Assembly (NCBI GenBank): GCA_031273365.1
Contig: JAISSA010000003.1
Location: 1 to 8,269, forward strand
DNA length: 8,269 bases
Reading direction: 5' to 3'
From: Synergistaceae bacterium
Lineage (GTDB): Bacteria > Synergistota > Synergistia > Synergistales > Aminobacteriaceae
In this document: positions 6,640-8,269 of the stretch, in pieces
How the letters are laid out: each line of letters begins with the position of its first letter
Numbering within the stretch: position 1 is the first letter of the stretch
Notes under the pieces: generated by a model
What the model saw: the letters and a program-made list of their open reading frames with translations, nothing else
The model's database searches: none
Told to the model about the DNA's origin: nothing
Position numbers and translations under genes: made by a program

Positions 6640-7845
6640 CTACAGGGCACAGAAGACTATGGATTCGTTGTGAGCCCTGTTGAGTACCCTGCCATTCCGC
6701 ACCGACGTCGGACACAGCTCGCCGTAACCGTAAAAACCGGACAGGTTCAGGCCCTTCGGAACGGCCCGGGATATCGCCCGGCCCTCTCCATCCCGCTCGC
6801 TGCCCATGACCATATAGCGTCCGATGCAGGAGACGCACAGAATCGTCGAATATTCGTAATCCTCCCCCCCCGCCTCGATCTGACCCAGCAGGTGCAGCAG
6901 CGCCTCGTGGGTGGAGACCTCGACGTCCCTTCGTTTCATCACCGCCACGGATATCACCGCGCCCTCGGGAATTTTACCGATCGCCGTGCCGGAGCCGTTT
7001 TCCAGATCGATTTTGTGGAGGGTCCGAACGTAGGGGATCCCGTCGTCCTGCCTGCTCTCCGCCATCTCGACCACCAGAGGGTTGGTGACGAACGACGTCG
7101 AGCCGGGCTCCGCCGCCATCTTCTCCACCGGCAGCCCAAAACGGCGCAGATATTCCACAAAGGAAACGTCGCCCACGGAGTACACCGTGTTGCGGTCGGC
7201 GCGGGTGACGGGCCGCTTCTGCTCCGTCTGATCGCTCAGAACGTTGCGGACCGAAAAAAGCGGCCGAACGTTCCCGCCCATCAGAACAAAGACCAGCCGG
7301 TCGGTGTGGACCCGGCCCCCGGCCAGGATTCCATTGACGCCGCTGCCCGAACCGGACGCCGGAAGCCCTCCGAAAAGGGGGACGTCCTCCACAATTTCAC
7401 CCAGCGTCTCCGGATACTCGTCCAGCGTGATGTCGAGGTTGTAGGCCGGGAAGGCAAGGGCGAGCTTCACGGGCTGCGCCAGGGCCTCGACGCCCCTTCG
7501 ATACGTTTTTTCGATCTCTTCCCTCACGTTCTCCGGGGTGAACGGGTCGGAAAGCGCCACGACGAATTGAACGTCGTCCGCCGTCATCACCATCAGCATG
7601 GCGCTCATCTCCAGAAAGCCGTTTTTCCCCTCCAGAGACGCCACCGTCGTGCACCCCACAATATCTATCGGAAGTTTCTTCCCGAGAGCGGCAAGAAGCG
7701 CCCCATGATCCATCTCGAAATCGCAGAACAGCACCCCGACGCTCCGGGAAAGCAGCGGGAACTCCTTCAGCGCTCCGGAGGCAAGTTCCTCCGCCGCCTT
7801 TTCCATGTCGTCCATTTCGGCGGTTACACACACAGCAGACTTCAA
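6640..7845 (-). CDS. FIST N/C-domain sensor protein (NosP-like by context)
   Basis: A 401-residue soluble protein with FIST_N (about 30-190) and FIST_C (about 225-385) domains. Recognisable elements are VGCTTVAS (63-70), LALAFPAYN (128-136), PLFGGLPASG (156-165), SCIGRYMVMG (339-348) and the FIST_C signature GFYGYGELCPT (370-380) followed by the conserved NGRVLNRAHN. FIST domains are cytoplasmic small-ligand sensors; some members (NosP) bind heme and nitric oxide and control a co-encoded hybrid kinase, and gene-neighbourhood work has proposed amino-acid ligands for others. The ligand cannot be read from this sequence. The start is probably TTG (7845), needed for the first beta strand, with GGGG about nine bases upstream; in-frame alternatives are GTG at codon 5 and ATG at codon 11, neither with a better ribosome site. 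It is first in the presumed operon, 61 bases before the kinase. It has no output domain and presumably acts by contact with that kinase. Confidence 0.88.
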   Translation of the reverse strand: MKSAVCVTAEMDDMEKAAEELASGALKEFPLLSRSVGVLFCDFEMDHGALLAALGKKLPIDIVGCTTVASLEGKNGFLEMSAMLMVMTADDVQFVVALSDPFTPENVREEIEKTYRRGVEALAQPVKLALAFPAYNLDITLDEYPETLGEIVEDVPLFGGLPASGSGSGVNGILAGGRVHTDRLVFVLMGGNVRPLFSVRNVLSDQTEQKRPVTRADRNTVYSVGDVSFVEYLRRFGLPVEKMAAEPGSTSFVTNPLVVEMAESRQDDGIPYVRTLHKIDLENGSGTAIGKIPEGAVISVAVMKRRDVEVSTHEALLHLLGQIEAGGEDYEYSTILCVSCIGRYMVMGSERDGEGRAISRAVPKGLNLSGFYGYGELCPTSVRNGRVLNRAHNESIVFCAL

Positions 7846-7913
7846 CTTCGCCGCCCCTTTCGATCCGGGTCGAATGTCCGATCCATCTCTGGAATTAAAA
7901 AAACATGAAGTTC

Positions 7914-7919
7914 ATTATA
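7914..7919 (-). promoter_or_regulatory. -10 element of a likely promoter for the FIST-kinase-HD-GYP operon
   Basis: The minus strand has an exact TATAAT in an AT-rich patch, about 70 bases before the FIST start and in the gap between two co-oriented genes. The best -35 at 17 bases upstream is TGGCGT (7942-7937), a poor match to TTGACA, so the promoter may be activator-dependent or weak. The stretch after it, GTTTTTTTAATTCC, is AT-rich unlike the coding DNA around. The whole gap 7846-7981 shows no gene and no clear terminator for the upstream gene. Confidence 0.45.
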
Positions 7920-7981
7920 AAGTATGCCTTCCCTTTACGCCACATTGCGTTGTATAGCCATGCGTTCAGAATCCGGAGTTT

Positions 7982-8269
7982 TCACATGTCCCCTGCGGGG
8001 TAAGCGTTCAAAACAAGATCGCCGTCTTCGTCGAGGAGCAAAAAATCGCCCAGCGTCTCCTCCCCCCAGGTGTTGAGCTCCTCGAGCAGGGCGTTGGGCA
8101 TGAAGCCGTGACGTCGCGCGAGAGCCGACCATTCATCCGCGCTCCACGTCCCGCGTTCCGGCAGCGCCCGCAGAACGGCCCGGTATTTCGGATGGAGGCG
8201 GTTCACCGCTTCCCCGGGAAAGGGGAGAGGATTATTTTCCTGACCCCGGCCCTGATTTTTCTCGTCCCG
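7982..8269 (-). CDS. C-terminal end of a TerB-C-like domain protein (5' end beyond window)
   Basis: Only the last 95 codons are visible; the frame is open to the window edge, so this is the tail of a longer protein. A GTG at 8206 lies in this frame but is best read as an internal valine, since the 21 codons before it are also open. The visible part begins with a polar, Gln/Asn-rich linker and then a small helical domain: ...HPKYRAVLRALPERG..., WSADEWSALARRHGFMPNAL, EELNTWGEETLGD, then an acidic strand LLLDEDGDLVLN. This pattern (W-S-x-x-E-W, G-x-M-P-x-A-x-E-x-x-N, a late acidic beta turn) resembles the C-terminal domain found after TerB in tellurite-resistance-like proteins (TerB_C). I recall the family from pattern only, so the assignment is moderate, and I make no functional claim. 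It is co-oriented with the FIST cassette but separated by 136 bases with a -10 element. Confidence 0.6.
   Translation of the reverse strand, partial: RDEKNQGRGQENNPLPFPGEAVNRLHPKYRAVLRALPERGTWSADEWSALARRHGFMPNALLEELNTWGEETLGDFLLLDEDGDLVLNAYPAGDM

Noticed and set aside
6579..6650. Longer hybrid kinase start at GTG 6650
   Set aside because: It would overlap the FIST gene by 11 bases and has no Shine-Dalgarno; the GTG at 6578 has GGGAGG six bases upstream, and the extra 24 residues look like no domain.
3933..6683. Very long plus-strand open frame (916 codons) opposite the hybrid kinase, with similar long plus-strand frames at 677-2494, 2437-3633 and 6670-7908
   Set aside because: Their products are rich in His, Arg, Gly and Asp without any recognisable domain, which is typical of the antisense of GC-rich coding DNA. 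The minus-strand frames carry clear, intact family motifs over the same bases.
7846..7981. Cyclic-di-GMP riboswitch or sigma-54 promoter ahead of the FIST gene
   Set aside because: The leader is short and has none of the conserved riboswitch core I know; a TGGC is present but not followed at the right distance by a GC-type -12 element. A TATAAT box is the better-supported signal.
7982..8206. A separate small 74-residue gene starting at GTG 8206
   Set aside because: The frame stays open for 21 more codons to the window edge and the sequence looks like a C-terminal domain, so it is the end of a larger gene.

Overview
The window carries five protein genes, all on the minus strand, and no RNA genes, CRISPR arrays or insertion sequences that I can recognise. 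DNA is GC-rich by eye, starts include GTG and probably TTG, and Shine-Dalgarno sequences are good. Indolepyruvate:ferredoxin oxidoreductase points to an anaerobe that ferments amino acids. Together with a cytoplasmic phosphorelay and an HD-GYP protein this would suit a bacterium of the Synergistota or clostridial type, but that placement is a guess; no marker gene is present.

Layout in the direction of transcription (high to low coordinates). (1) 8269-7982: the C-terminal end of a protein with a TerB-C-like tail, running off the window. (2) A 136-base gap with a TATAAT-type -10 element. (3) A three-gene signalling cassette: a FIST-domain sensor (7845-6640), a soluble PAS hybrid histidine kinase with pseudo-receiver, receiver and HPt domains (6578-3786), and a receiver/HD-GYP cyclic-di-GMP phosphodiesterase (3753-2602). 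Gaps of 61 and 32 bases suggest one operon. (4) A 206-base gap with a likely terminator, a tandem 13/14-base repeat and a leader hairpin. (5) iorA (2395-497) and iorB (500 to beyond base 1), overlapping by ATGA.

How the parts may work together: the FIST protein has the fold of a soluble small-ligand sensor, the kinase has no membrane segments, and the last gene is a receiver fused to a cyclic-di-GMP hydrolase. The simplest reading is FIST ligand -> kinase autophosphorylation (H213) -> receiver (D632) -> HPt (H789) -> receiver of the HD-GYP protein (D75) -> lower cyclic-di-GMP. This resembles the NosP (FIST) / NahK (hybrid kinase) pairs of proteobacteria, with an HD-GYP output added in the same operon. 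The neighbouring iorAB operon oxidises aryl-pyruvates from aromatic amino acids, which fits the published proposal that FIST domains sense amino acids or related solutes, but the link is positional only.

The most unusual sequence detail is in IorA: both C-terminal iron-sulfur motifs lack the second cysteine, with Ile578 in one and Asp608 in the other.
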